From Parus major (taxonomy: Eukaryota; Chordata; Aves; Passeriformes; Paridae), in assembly GCF_001522545.3 (NCBI RefSeq), contig NC_031776.1, positions 30,532,342 through 30,596,341 on the forward strand: 64,000 nt of DNA, in the 5' to 3' direction. The notes beneath the pieces were generated by a model. The model saw nothing but the letters and a program-made list of their open reading frames with translations, was not told the origin of the DNA and did not search any database. Shown one piece after another: positions 13,401-28,400 of the stretch; position 1 is the first letter of the stretch, and every line of letters starts with the position of its first letter. The translations under genes and the position numbers were made by a program.

Positions 13401-16400
13401 ACTTATCATTACTTCACACACAACAATAACAAATGAACATGAGTCCCACCATTATCCACAGAGTTTGACAGGTTTCAGGAAAAAAGCATAAAAATGAACT
13501 ACAAAATTAACATTTATAAATCAATCAACATGTTAATGTTGTTTTATTTACGAGCTGTTACACCTTGCATGAATGATTGCAAAAGTGACCCTATTTTTAA
13601 CCAGCATTGATCTGCTGAAGGCCTTCTCTGCACACATTTTAACTCAAAGTCATTAATGTCATCTGTTAGGAACAATTAATGTGAATAGAAAATAATTGCA
13701 TCAGGGAACTGGGGACTCAGAGGATTTTGTGCATTAATATTCACATGCTCTTCGATTACATACACAGTTCTCTTCTCAGTTTTGCTTGGAAGGATGCCTA
13801 AGCTTGTGCCTTTCCCTCTGTGTTCACCTGTACACTAATTCTAGGGCTTTCACTCTGCATTAAGCCTGGTTTGGTTTAATTGCAGTTTCAATAAAATCCA
13901 TGATTTATGTGAATGCCTCAGCCAATGACTTCAAAGGAAAAAATATCTGCAGTTTTATTAGTCCTGGGCCAACACACCATGTAACAGGGAGTATGGGTCT
14001 GACTCATGGCCCACTGAAATCAGTGAAAATGGACTAAAAAAATAAAACCCAAGAAAAAAGAACTTTGGATCAGGTTCTTTTCACTTTCCCATTAATTCTC
14101 CAGGCTTGCAACCTAAGAGACCACATCTACCTCCCTCAACTTGGAGGAACAAATGGTGCAGACCCTGCAAGGAGGTTTGCCAGTGGCCTCTGTGAGGGAT
14201 CCAAACCATGAGATTTGTCAAGGCTGCATGAGTGCCCCATCACCCTGTCCTTCCAAAAGAGAGCAAAGATAACTCCTACAGCCTCTGCATGCACTGCTTC
14301 AGATATTCCAGACAACCTAGGGAATTTTCTGAAAACTTCTAATTATGAATTTTGGAGTAATTTCTCAAGAGTTACTTATTCTTCCAGGTTTATTAAGGAG
14401 TTACTGTTTGTTGCAGAGAGATCGTGAAAAATATTGTCAATGATCAATATTCGGTATAAATATGTATTATCCAATATATTGTTGGATAAATTAAAATGCT
14501 GCAAGCAGCCAGTATCCAGGATACTCTTCACTATAAATATTAACTACATCCAGGCTATGTGTTTTTAACATCAGTGATGCCTGGTTATTCAGCATGCACC
14601 TTTCAAAGTGCTTCCACTAGTACTACTGTCAGGTGTTTGTTAAAGATTTAAACTCCAGGTAAAATGCCTGCCCAAAGTCACAGATTTACTGACTTTGTAC
14701 ATTTGTTCCTCTTGACAATAATTGCAACTGCATCACTGACCCACCAGAGAATTCCATTGTTTTCAGAACCAAGAGTCACTAGTGCTATGAACAAGTGGTT
14801 TGCAGACAAATTAATTACTTTCTCCAGGGAAGCCAGTCACCTGAGATATTTTAGTGGAAGTTACAATAGTCAGATCTGCATGTGTGGAGATGATGACTGG
14901 GAACATCTGAAATGGATGAATATTTATAGGTGAAAATGTATTTTCCCAGAAAAAAAAGGATCCTAGAAATAGTGCTAAAGGAATTTTACAGTTGTAGTAC
15001 TGTCTTCCCATTTTTCCACTTTCGCCTTTCATTACTTAAATAGGAACATACAATAAAATTTCAATAAGGCAAACAAAATATTCCCCTCCAATGTAATCCA
15101 ATGAAATTTAGTGTTACAGAATACAGAGTCTGTGTCAGAAATAAGAGCAGAGATCAGCCCAGCCAGAGCAGGCAGAAATCAGAAACTGTTTCTGACCAGT
15201 GATCAGTCATAGCCCAGCTGGAAACAGCTCAGGGTTTGGGGGTCCCTCCCAGAGGCTCAGTGACCAGAGGGGCTGGGCTGAACTGGGGTCACGTTGTGTT
15301 TGAGACACCTTTGCCACTGCTAAACTCAGTGACTCTGTAAAACTGCAGTACCAAAGGCAAATGAGCAAACTAAAATGATTAACAAGGAAGGAAAGTGTGC
15401 TCTCAAGATGTATAATGTGATTATATTTCTGTATCAAATGAGATCATCACATTGGGAATATTCTTCCCCACACATATGCAAATAAACTAACAGAGGTGGT
15501 CAGCACAATGACTAGCATTAACAAACAGCATAATAAAGTTTGAGGTCATTAATTAAATATAATCACACAGCACTCAAGCAAGTCATCCAATTACAAAAGA
15601 AAAGCATAAGAAAAAATGTTTCTCTTTCATTTATTTTTCTTTTCCCTCCTCCATTGTCTAATTAAAGAATGGGGAAAACTCTGGTATTTGTTAAGAAAAC
15701 TCATTAATAATGCATTTAAAATCAAGTAACAGATTGTGCTAACTTTGTGTCTTCATTCTGATTTCTTCTCAGATACACACAATGTACTGTGTCCTTTATG
15801 GTTATTTTCAGATGACAGTCACATAACTAGATCAAGGAGCTACTGCTGCCTTGAAAATTGTAGAGTATTAAGATCACTCTTGATGCTATCATGACACAAA
15901 GCAACAAAAGGAAGGCCACTGCACAGATTGGCTTCCACAGAAGAGATCAAATCACTTTAAATGAATACTTAAATATGAAACTGAGGAGTTACAGCTATAA
16001 ATCCAAGTTATCTGCCCCATTTTTTGATGCCCTGTTTAATGATAAGGGGAAAATGAGCAATATTTAGAGGTGCTGGGGAGCACTTGGACCCCTCCGGAAA
16101 CAGGAAAGGATCAGAATCACTGGGCTGCAGACCTGAAAATCCATATGGAACTGAATACAGCATGGACTGGGCCAACTTCCTTGGAAATGACCCTGTACTG
16201 GGTACAACAGTGCAGGTGTGGACTAAAAAGTTTGTTACATCTTAGCTTGACTGGACCCATGTCTGTCCAGAAAGTGGGTGCTGAGAGGCCAGGGCAGAAG
16301 AGAGGGGACTTCTCTGCAGATGCCCATGACCAACAGCAGCAAAGTTCGTCCTTCAGCTGTGAGATTGATGCAGAAAAGGCAGTGCCCTTTGTGGTTCAAT

Positions 16401-19400
16401 GCCAAGATTAACTCCTGTAACCCACATGAAAAATAAAAACAAAGTAATTGATAATTTAGGTGGAAACCTATTATATCAAGTGCAATAGGAAATACAATTA
16501 TCTGGCAGGCAGATAACCAATCCATCAAGCAGAAGGCCAGTTCCCCTTCCCCCAGCAGCATTCTTATTAAGACTTTCTAGGAAGATAAAAGAAAGCTACT
16601 ACCTGCTGGCACAAGGCAATATTACAGAGACTCCCCTAACCATTGTGCCTTTTGACTCTACCTCAGCAGAGTATCTATCAGTTCCCATCTCCTCTTTAAA
16701 CATCTAATGGTCTGCAGCATTGCCAGAAAATTTTCAATGAGTTATGCCAAAGAGTACACAGCTCTCCAATATTGGATGAGTTAATTGCTATTAAATCAAT
16801 TGGCTTTGCTTTTCTCACATGAGCCAAAGTCTATCATTCACAGGAAGAAAATTCTCTCTCTAGATACCAAGGAGACATTTTCATCCCACTCCTCCATGCC
16901 AAAGCTGTAAATGTTTGTTTGGTGTGTGTTGCCCTCTCCTGTCTTTGTTGTTTTTCAGGGTATCACAAACCTGAACAGACACATTCTGGCCTGCTTCCCT
17001 CTCACCCAGCCATTGAAATTGGGCTGGCAGGGAAAACCTTCCCATTTACATTTCACTATAAAGACTGTAGGCCACAGAAGGAAAAAATATTATTAGGCAA
17101 AATATTTATATAGTTTATGTGAAAGCATAATCACTCATTAAACAAAATCTTGATTTTTTAGTCTTTAGATATACATTTCAGAGGGGAGGTTCAGCTGGAG
17201 ATGAGAACATCCTCCACCTATCCCACCAAAAGTTACCTAGAGTAGAACATGCACTGTTTCAAAAAACAAAGTGTGAACTACTCATCCACTAAATATTCTG
17301 GAATTAAGGAGAAAATTAAGTATAGTTAAGGAAAAATTACTAAAATCTCTGGAAGTAGAAATCAATTTTGCCTTTAGACAAATAAGGCTTTGGAATATAT
17401 GTTCTTTTGACATATGGAAATTCTGCCTTCTAAACAGAGTAGAACAAGTGGTTGTCAACAAGAACCAGCCAAATATGAAGCAAAAGTGAAAGCTGCAAGA
17501 AGATGCTTCCATTTTTTAAATTCTAATAATCACCAACATAGGAAATATACTTGCAACTGTACACTGTGTACATACAGAAATGCCTGATGTGTTATTGTAT
17601 ATAATTGATATCACAAAACCAAAAGTATAATAATTATTTTCAGCTCTGGAAATTATCTATTTAATAGAAAATTCAGAACTATTTCCTACTGTTCATTTCC
17701 TATAAGCAGAACTTCATGGCTAACACTGTTTGAACATTTTAGTAGATGAAAACGAGGTCTAGTGAATGGTATCCTTGTCCATGGCACGGAGGTTGGGAAG
17801 AGATGAGCTACAAAGCAGCCCACAATTCTGTGAAAATTATTCTTTCTCTTAATGTTGGGCCATGTTTAACCATTTACAAGACTGGGGCTAAAACTGGAGT
17901 GAGAAACTAACACTTTTTGACTCTTTAAAATACTCCTCCCTAATGCAAAGTAATTAGCTGTTCATCACTTAAAGCTCTAAAGGCTATAAATAAAGCTGTG
18001 CACAGGTAAGAACACCCAACTTCTGATTGTAAAACCAATGCACCACATCAAGCTAGTTTTTCCATTTCTCTGTTGCTACAGACACCATTTCCAACAGACC
18101 AAGCTGGCAGTGAAGATATTTGATATTTGACTAAAGGCATGCAGCATTCTACAGCTCAGTCTGGAACAGGCAAAGAAGCTCAGAAGTCTTACACGTTACA
18201 ACTTGATTTAGTACCAGCATACACGTTGTCTTTCACATTTCACATTCTGTTCTGCCTGGCAGATTAACTCAGTTTTCTCTGTCTGTTGCTACAAGGGCTC
18301 TCAACAGCTGTTCCCACAGGAGACCACCACCATAGCTGGTTGTAGTTATTTTTTGGTGGGAGGAAAGAGTTAACACACAGTGGGTGAGCCCCAGGATAAC
18401 TCTTACAGTGGTCTGAGCAAACAGTTGGAGATTTTTATTGATCCCACCAACAGTTATTTAAAATACAGGAAACAATCACAAACATGCAGCATTGCTCAGT
18501 GGTGATAGGAGAACGTGTTGTACATAAATAAATATTAAAGGATTAACTTTTAAATGAATTTCAGTAAGTTAAATGAGTTCTTAGTACAAAATTAAAAAAA
18601 AAAAAGTTTTTAGCTAGTCCTTAAATTTCAAGTGAAGTGTGTACATCTAAACTTTCCATTAATCTAATAAAAATACTTCCATGGAGGTTCTAATTTGTTT
18701 CTTTCATCTGTTTTTGTTGTTTTTCCCTCCTACTGGGCACACTTTTCTAAAAAACCTTTACAGAAGATGCTGGACTTTAAATCCAACTCTGGAATTAGCA
18801 GGGGTTTGTCAGTTTGCTGGCAAATCCTCTGGGTGAGTTTACTGAGACTAAGGCAACATCCAAGACAAAGTACAAGGGGATGATACTAGAAACATTTGTG
18901 TGGAAGATTAGGGTGCTAAAACAACATCAGAAAATCCTGATAACAAGGCAATTCCAGCACAAAAGGAAAACAAAGATTTCATTTGCGTCTGCTGCAGAGT
19001 TTCTAAATTTGCAGCTCTCTTACTATTGAGCCATCCAGAGGTGGCAAAACTCAGTGAATTAGACCCAAAGTAACTCCAAAGGCTGGGAATTTATATTTTA
19101 GGGTATAAATTGGGAGGTATTAAGCAGGCATTTGATGTACAAACACAAATAGCATAATCTCTCCATATTCTTCAGACAGTTGAATACATTAATGTAAGGC
19201 TAAAATTACTCCTGTTCCAAATCCTTAGTTTTATTAATTTTTATAAACTGCTTTAAATAAAGGTTACATTGAAAGACACAAAGTAATCCCCTCTGATCCC
19301 AGTTTTCATTTTATATGTCTATCAGTGTTTTCAAGCCCTAAGATTCCAAAGTGTTAGTTCTCATTTTAATACCACTATGGTAGGAGTCTGTAAATATTGC

Positions 19401-22400
19401 AGTAATATGAAAATGAGCTAATTTAATTTCTTAGGGAAATTCATGTATAAAGTTCCCTGTGGTTTGTAATTACCATAAAGTCAACAGTTTACATCAATGA
19501 CCCAGTAATCAGCTACTCAGAACGTGAATAATTAATGAAAAAATGTTTTCAACCAGCTTGCAAATGGAAGACTCCTTGGAGTATGGTGAAACAGCCGTGC
19601 TGTGAGAATAGTGATGTGCAGGAGTGGAGCCTTTTATTAAGTACATATTTGTATTTTATCTCGTATTTTTCTAAATGTCTTCCCATTGATGTCAATTCCA
19701 CTGTACTAAATAAGGGCCAGCACCACCTTGGTGCTGTGAATTATGGCAGCACCAAAGAGTGAAGGGCACATCCTGAACATCCTGACACCTGCTGTTGTTG
19801 TGCTGTCCACAAATAAAACCATTTTGTTTTTAACACTTCAGCGTTGTCAGGAAGAGTCTAGGAGACAACTTTATACTCAAGTCCTGCAACAAGGAAGAAT
19901 TATACCATTAATCTTTTCTGGCATGTCCTACACATGCTATCTATGCTTCAGCAGCAAAAAGATGGGCTGGTTTTTATTATTTCACTGTATTTAAGAAATG
20001 TTTTAATATAAAAACACAGAAGAAAAGTCTCACTTCTGCAACAGTCATTGCATTGTCAATCCTTATATGATTAAAAGCTGCTCATTAATTTAAACCTGCT
20101 GCTAAACTGCTCATGGAATGACAGCCAGTGACATTCCTGGTAGCACAACATAACGTTGGTCATTGCCTTTGTGATTCCTACAGTTTAAAATCCATTTTCA
20201 CTTTCACTTTCTGAATATGCCCCAAAATAATATAAAGGAATTAGGCAGACCTCAGTGAGATCTTCTTATTGACATTTTTGTTGATCAATGCTGGCTCTAC
20301 TAGAATTGGAATCTACAGATCAATTCCCTTATTAGATTCGTTCTCAGCGCTGCCATGATCATTTTATCACAGAAGCTGCTGCCATCAGATGCTGCTTTAT
20401 CACTTTATAATGGGATAAGCTGAAGCTTTCCTCTGGCATATAACTGGAAATGATAACTGTCTGAATTGTAAATATTTCTTTCACAGATTTTCAAAAATAT
20501 CCTAATTAAATACATTTTTAAACAGTTTTAAAAACTATATTCAACTGGATTTACTTAAGCAGCAATAATTTTTGTCCTCAAGAAAATTCCAGTTCTCAAG
20601 GTGTTAAGCAAACCCCTAACACTGGAGAGTGCCCTATTAATCACTTTCTTCTTGCTGAGCCTACAAGCCAGATGACAGAAGAAAGGAGGCTCAGAATGAA
20701 GATATGACAGAAAAATCAAAATGGTATCAGGAACAGTAGGAGCTTTATATGGACACACAAACACACGTGCAAACACTCCAAAATAGCACACATAATACAT
20801 ACACACGGTTTGTCACAAGTATTTTATCTGGTTTTGAAAATATGCAGGGATGTGGTATTTTTAGTGAGGGTGGTGTTACAGCTCCTGTTGAGAGAGGAGT
20901 TCATCACATTAATTTAACTCTCCTATAAAATAAATTAGCTTTTTTATGGCCAGGTTGAACTACAGGGCTATGATTGTTATGTATTGCTACAATCTAAGTC
21001 TTAATGGCATTTCAGCCCTGTGGTGGTCAAACAGAAACCATTTCAAACCTTCTAAAGGCTATTAAAACATGTGCAGATGTCTGGAAAATTAATACTATTA
21101 TCTAACACTAACCTTTTGCCTGTAGGAGGAAAAGGAGAGAGAAGGCTCAGGGAAGATGTTTTAGATCAATACACGGCAGCCCAGGAGGGCAAGCTCTGTT
21201 TCACAGGGAAGTTCATTGGCTGTGAACGGGGGATTCAAGTGAGCAGATCCATCCTTATTTGGATTTCACTGAAAGCATTCATTTACTCAAAAAAAACAAA
21301 ACAAAACAAAAAACTTAAGAGAGATTGGAATCATTTTTACAATCCTTCCTCACTGCTGTTTCCCAAGGTCCAGCAATCTAGACACTGGAAAGATTCATTC
21401 ATTTAAATGACAAGAGCATGAATTTGTCAAGGTTAATGTTGAACAAAGCATATTTTCCTTGCCTCAGTGTTATGCATTAAAAAGTTTCTCCGTTCCTCCT
21501 CCCTCTTTTTTTTTGCTTTTTTTTCATGTGTGTAATACTGTTGAAATGTCATGTGGATTGAAAGGAGTTTAAAAGTAGGAGGGGAGTTGCAAGAAATACT
21601 CCTGTTGTTAGTTTAAGGCTTTTACATACATATTTTCTCCCCAACTCTAATGCATTGTTTTTGTCTCTGACAGAATAATTTCTAATAAGAAGAGACTTTT
21701 TTCTTGAATACCTGGATACAAGGTACATGTTTCCTTTTCCTCAAAGCACTTACTTATAAGTATGATTTAGAAAGAGTAAGTGGGTAGATTCCCAGCTGCT
21801 AGGAATTATTGGCTTCATTTCTCCTGCTGAAATGAAAAGAATTTTAGCCAGGACAGGAATTACCCCATAGGCTTCCCAAACTTTTACTGCTTTTCAGTAA
21901 CAAAGGTTCTAGAGGGTCATAAATGTGCATTTCCAGTGGTGTTTCATTCTTGAAAGTCCCAAATCTGACCACAATATCTCCAGATGGCACTTCAAGTTCT
22001 TCAAGGTTTATCCTGATACAGAATCCTAGGGCTTTGTGTAGGACACAGCACAACTCTGGACACCTGATGATCTCAAGAAGCATCTCAAACCATGGCTGCA
22101 GCCCTCTGGAATTCCACCAACCTACTCTGGAGTGATGAGAAACCATGGAAGGATCTCCCCATCATCCTGGCCATGCAGGCCAAGTCAGGCTGAAGCGCAG
22201 GTGAGGAGGGAGAGCTGGTGCTGGAACCAGCAAGGAGGGTGCACGGGTGGCCTGAGGACACAGCCCTGCTCAGCTGCACCTCCCTCCTGTTGCCCCAGGC
22301 AGCAGGAGCACAGGAGATGGAAAATGAGAGATGCCAGCCACTGCTCCTGGCCTGAGCTCTGCTCCTGGAAGGAAAGGCACTGTGCCCTCCAAGCATTATT

Positions 22401-25400
22401 TAGGAGCTGAACTCACCTTGGGAGGGCTGGGCTAGGGCTGGCATGGGATGGCACAGAAAGTCCCCTCTCTCACCCTACAGCTAGAGGCACACTGGCCCAG
22501 GCTGGGAGTTTTACCTCTGGCTCAGGTGTGAGAGCTGCAAACCCTCTCAGCAGCTGTCTCTGCTCAGAAGAAGCTGTATCAACCAGCTCTTGGATAGGAA
22601 GCTTGTGAATTGATGCTTTCTTCACTGTGGATAAAAGCTGGGCTTAAGAATGTATTATATAGGAATTTCAGAAGGGATCAGCTGCCATACTGGCAGTAGC
22701 CAGATTCTTAGAAGAGCTCAGCACAATGCCTGAGCACTTGAAAGTCTGGTCCCATGTGAATGAAGGACCTGAAGACCTAAATGAAAGGTTAAATCCATTT
22801 GTTATTCCCTCGGGAACAAGTGCCAGGTGAAGACTAGTGACAGGGCAGAAAGTACCCATATTTCTAATTATTGTCAAGATCTCCTAGGGATCATTTAGTC
22901 AAATAAATCTAAGTGAGCCTCTAAAACACAATGCTGATCTCTGATTCATGTTCACACTTGCAGTATCTATAATTCATAATAATTGTGTCTAGACCTGTGT
23001 CTGTGCCTGCATCTACTGTACAGGAAAAGTACACATGGCTTATTTAGAGAAAAACAATTAATAGTAATAGAAACTTAAAAAAAAAAAAAAAGATTAAGCA
23101 TTTCTGCTTTTAAAATATAACTGAATATAAAAATTTAGGATCAAAACACTACAAAATTAAGTAGGTCCTTTCTGAAATTGTATCCCAGAAAGATGAGCTG
23201 AAGAGTGGGAGTATATTTGAGATTTTTAAAGCACTGCTATTAATTCATGATGCCATTACTTTGGCAGTCTGTTTTCCATACTTCTAATGCAGGAAGATGG
23301 AGCTTAATTCATAATGTTGAAGATGCCCTTGTGATGCACACAGGACACAGAGAAATCACTGCCCCTTCCTGCACCCAGACATCGCTCAGTGACTGATGGA
23401 ACACAGCCTGCCCACATCTAGAGAAAGAAAGGAGCAGGCATACAGAGTAAAAATGAAAAAAATACAGAAAACCTCAAGCTGTCAATATCACATTGTTAAA
23501 GATTTAATGACAAAGGGAACTTTTCCTTCCAGCTCATCCTTATCAAGAGAGATGCCCAGATGGTGATTTAAGAGTTAAGGCACTAATGGACTCTTCAGTT
23601 TCACTGAGCACCTCGTGCTGATTTTATCTCACAATACAGTATTTCACATCCTCAGCGAAGTCTACAGAGATTTAGTCAATAGTGCCACGGCCTTTGGATG
23701 AGAATTTGAATCTTAGCAGTACCCAAACCATCATTAAAGAAGATAGGTCATTTGGGAAACAAAGGAGAGCATTAGTAAAATTCAATACTAAAAGATGGTG
23801 TTGGATCTGTAGGTGTTTTATGATTCATCATGAGTAACATTTTATTCTAATTATCAACTCTTTCCTCTATGAGCAGTATCTGTAAGAATATACAAAAAAA
23901 TTATAATGTATATCACAGGAAAATTGTTTTTTTCCATAGCAGATGGCAACAGAAAATACCTTTTGAGTAATCTTATGTGCTTCAACCCACTTAGCATAAT
24001 GTTAGTTTGTTTCATTTGATGGAATGTGTAATTTTACATTACTAGCAATTCACACTGGTCTGATATAATCTGAACAGTTTAAATGTTATGAAGCAGAGCA
24101 CTTATTGGCACACCTATTTCTCAATAAAAGAGCCATGATTCTGTATTGCTTCGTATCTTCAAAGTGCTGTACTTAAATAACAGTAACAAAACCACAGTAA
24201 TAAAGTAAAATATAAATGAGGTTTTATAAGTATTGAGTGTAATAACAGATGAAATTAATCTATTATTTGTTTCATATGTGCTTTTGCATAGTTATCTTTT
24301 CTTCAAATCTCAAAGTTTTAAGAAAATAAAAATGAACTACATACTTAGCTCCATTAGTGCACTAGAAAGAAAATCATAGATCTGTAATAATAAGGGTTAT
24401 AATTCCGTAGTGCTTTAGAATTTCAATAGATTCCCACTTTAGCACAAGACAGAGCCCTTTAAATCTTTGAATTAATTTTATACATTCTTTTAGTATTCAA
24501 TTTGAGAGTTACAGAGTGTGAAATATGCACCATGACGAGAAAACAATTAACCTGCACACCTGTTGTTTGAGCACACTGCATTTAAGCAGGACTTGCAGTA
24601 GCAACTATTTTATCCCACTGTGAAATCCAAAATGGGGGAGGCTTTAAAAGCTGACCTGATGATGTGAACTTGCACTTTTATATGTAACATGTGGCTTGTA
24701 GGTACTGTGATAACATTAAAACAAATCCATGTTAATTTTTGCTGTCAGAATGTCCATGAGAAAGATTTTTTTCCATTTAGAAAGGAAATCTGAACGAGTC
24801 ACTCTTTACTTAAATACAACAACTATATAGTAAAATAAATCAATTGCAAACTGCAAAACCAGAAACATATCAGACAACACATGGATGTGTTGGTCACACA
24901 AAATATAGACACATGAGTAACTCAGTTTTCACTAAGTTCACAGCCAGTCTCTAAGCAGCCTCTGTACTCACACTTGACCATTTATGCAGGGATTAATATA
25001 GAAAGTTGCTAATAAATGTTGTTAATATATTCAACAAACAGAAGAGGCTGAAAGAGCAGCCACAATTTAAGCATTGCTGTAGGTTAAATATAATTGCATG
25101 GGTTAAAAAAGCATGACTTTTTAATGTTTATTATAACAGGGAAGGTTTGAAAAGGAATACAGCAATGTTCTTCCATACTGCAGAATTACTTACTTTTTAA
25201 AGTTTATTCCCATATGGAATATACACAATAAATGAAAAAATATGAACAAAATCCTCATACTTAATTATTCTGCCCACATACTTACTTAGGGTTTCAAATT
25301 CCATATTGGATTCTTACCATCATGTGGATCATCACTGATAGTAAAAATCTATGCATAGAATAATGAAGAATTGTTGGTTAACTCAGTGTCAGTTGCTTAT

Positions 25401-28400
25401 TTTTCTTTGTCTAAAAATTGGCAGTAAAATCTCACTTTTGTTGTCAGGCCTGTCACATCAGTACAGCCCCACCATTCTCCTGACATGTGCTTACTCTGAA
25501 ATACTCTCTTTGCTCTTGAATAATGCCTTTACATTTCTTCAAAACTTAAAAAATATTGCCCTCCTCAGTCAAAATCATTCATAAATACTTCACCAAGGAT
25601 CACTTGTGGCTTTCCTGAAGATTATTGGCTCATTTGATTTGCTGGTTTCACTATCACTGTAGGAATTTATTTTCATCAGGGTAATGGAAAGGGCTTATTT
25701 TTAGACTTGGTAGCTGAAATTTATCTATTTAAAATTGTATCCCAGAACGTCATGTTGGTGTTGATGTGGAAAGCCTTTCAGTGGTTTTCTGTAGAACCTC
25801 TCCAGGCCAGTTAAAGTACTTGGACAGAGGAATGCTGAGCAGCTGGGGGTAATTTTCTCTTAAAAGCATTATCATGCTCATCAGAACTACATGCCCTGGG
25901 AGCTTAAGTTAATGTTTTGATTTTGTTTGAGAGCAAACTGGTAAGAATTGAATTGCTGAAATAAGGGACAGCAGTCTGACAAGAAGGTAAATCACTAAAA
26001 CACAAATTACTGATGGAGCAGGGCTATCAGGCTGGTTGATCTAAGTCCCTCATAATAAAATACTGTTCTCCACTGACCCTCTCACTGTGCTTTGCTTTAG
26101 TTTGATCTGTGGTGAGGGATCTTGCCCTACCTCTCCTCTCATTCCACCATCTATAACAAACATTTTTGTGTTCCTCTATCAGCCTGCCTATCTGGGAGCT
26201 CGTTCCAGGGCTGAATATCAGATACACCATCAAATTCTTTCAGGTATTGTGCTGCTGCTGCTGCTGTGCATTCAAAACTAGAAATCATATGGCTTAGGGA
26301 GATTACATGGAGTTTCTCCAGAAGGAGAATGTTTCCTTTCCTTCCCTCAGCACTTACATTTTTGGTCACCCATTCATCTAACCAATCGACTCTCCTAAAT
26401 ATTTTATCTCTGTAATATTTCTTCAGCATATATGTGGCCCTGCAAACAGGGCAAGTTAGAAATATGATTTATAATGTATTATTACATGTTGATGATTTAA
26501 ACTGAGATGAAATACAGACTTTCAAAGTTTTGTATTTCTGTCTTCTTAGATATTATTATTAGTGAGGGAGAACATGGAACAAATTGTAAGTAGATAACAT
26601 TTTACTGAGATAATGTAAGATTGGAAACATCACCATCCTCACATGAAGAAGGTTCTTTAATTTCTTCTTAGAAGTATCAAAAAACTTGAGTATCCCATAC
26701 TAGATCACTGTCTTGATTCCTGATATACAGAAATCATTGATTTCTGATATACAGAATAATTTCTCATGGCTACAAGGCTGGAGGCTCAAGAAGATCCTGG
26801 GGTAGGATCTTCATGACAGTAACTGTGCACTTTGGTAACCTTGATCTGGAGGAATCAATCCAGCAGGGCTATGGCCTGAAATCTTTTGTGAACCATAAAT
26901 AAAATCCACTCCTACTTTTCTTAAAAGGGGTTCTACTAGCAATGTAATTCTTGGATAAAGGGTAATGTTCTAGTTTAAACTTAATATATCTCAAACATGC
27001 TGTACATTTATGCAATCTCCTTCTTTGTTGATACAGCCCTGGAGATTGCCTTAACTTGTAAGCAGAATTCAATTACTGCTGAAGAAATTAGCAGATCTGG
27101 AATTAATTTCTCCTTCAAGCCAGCAGCCCTGATTTCTGAGTAAGGAAATACTCACTACAGATGCTGCCACACCTTATTTATGTTTATATGTTTATAGAGG
27201 AGAAAAGGACAGACTTTGTTCTGCAGCTGGAACTTTCCTGAAGATTTGCAGAAAGGAGTGCCCTGACAATCTGATGGATGCAGAGGAATAAATGTGAAGT
27301 AAGCAAATAAGCAGGTCAGCTGCAGGACTTTCACAACTTTATATACAATTTGCTGATTTGGTATCAAGTTTTCCTGCTCCCTCGAGAGCCTGCAGGCACC
27401 TGACTTCTGTGAGAAGGAAATTCTACTGCTACTCGGCATATATGACATATACAACAATCCACTTCCTGAAATGTACTTTGGAATGCTGACAAACTGCTCC
27501 TTGGCAGTGTGTGACGATCTTTAGGTTGAATTTCAAACCCTCAAACACCTACTCTCTGAAACACTTAAATATTACACCACTGCTGTAAAGCGATGCAACT
27601 TCACTTTTAACCTCCTGCATTCAGACTTCATCATGTCTAACGATGTCTGCACCAGAGGTCAGGCTCTGAGCCCAGACATTCCATCTCCTTTTGTCAGGTC
27701 TTAGGGCAATTAAGTGCCCTCTTCTTCTTCCCATATATAACAATGTCGTTGGTGTAATTTACCCCTTCCTGCTAAGTTGTGCTACTGCTTCCATCACGGT
27801 CTGTACGGCCACGCTCTGTCTTGTACATCAGGGCAGGGCTGGCAGGTTATTAACAGGGCTCATACCACTGCAGTCATCACAAAGTAATTATTATTTAACG
27901 TGACCACCTGAGAATTCAACACTCTGTGCTGTAGAATTTTAAACTAAATTTTAGGTGTAAAATTAAACAGTGTGGATGGTCCATGAGTAATAAAGGTAAG
28001 TAATTTAGCCAGAGAAACACAAGGAGAAAATAGATGCTTTAGGAGACATCCTTGCTTGGTTCTGGGGTTGATAAAGTAGAATTTTTATGATGGAAATAAA
28101 ATGGCAATGAAAATATAGTTTAAGATCAGGGATACTGTAAATCTTATGATTAGAAATATTATCCTATACTTTCCCAACTATGAAAATTTTATTACTTATT
28201 TAATCAAATAAATCAACTCAATAAATTTTGCTACATGCCACTTTTTCATCCCTTTTCACTGAAAAATCCTGCATGGTTTATAAAAAAACCCAGTGACAAC
28301 AAATTTCTGGGTGAGATGTGAAAGCAGGACTTCTCCCATGGGAACAATTCATCTAGCAAACATCTTGAATTTATGTAGACAGAGCTATATAATATAAGAA

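Noticed and set aside
16070..16411. Plus-strand 113-codon frame
   Set aside because: No recognisable domain, overlapped by a similar minus-strand frame, no splice context.
21844..22146. Minus-strand 100-codon frame with protein-like composition
   Set aside because: Not recognised, overlapped by an equally open plus-strand frame, and without convincing splice sites. It does not fit any missing NCKAP5 segment.
22130..22560. GC-richer block, possible CpG island or promoter
   Set aside because: Few CpG dinucleotides, no promoter-like layout, and overlapping frames on both strands.
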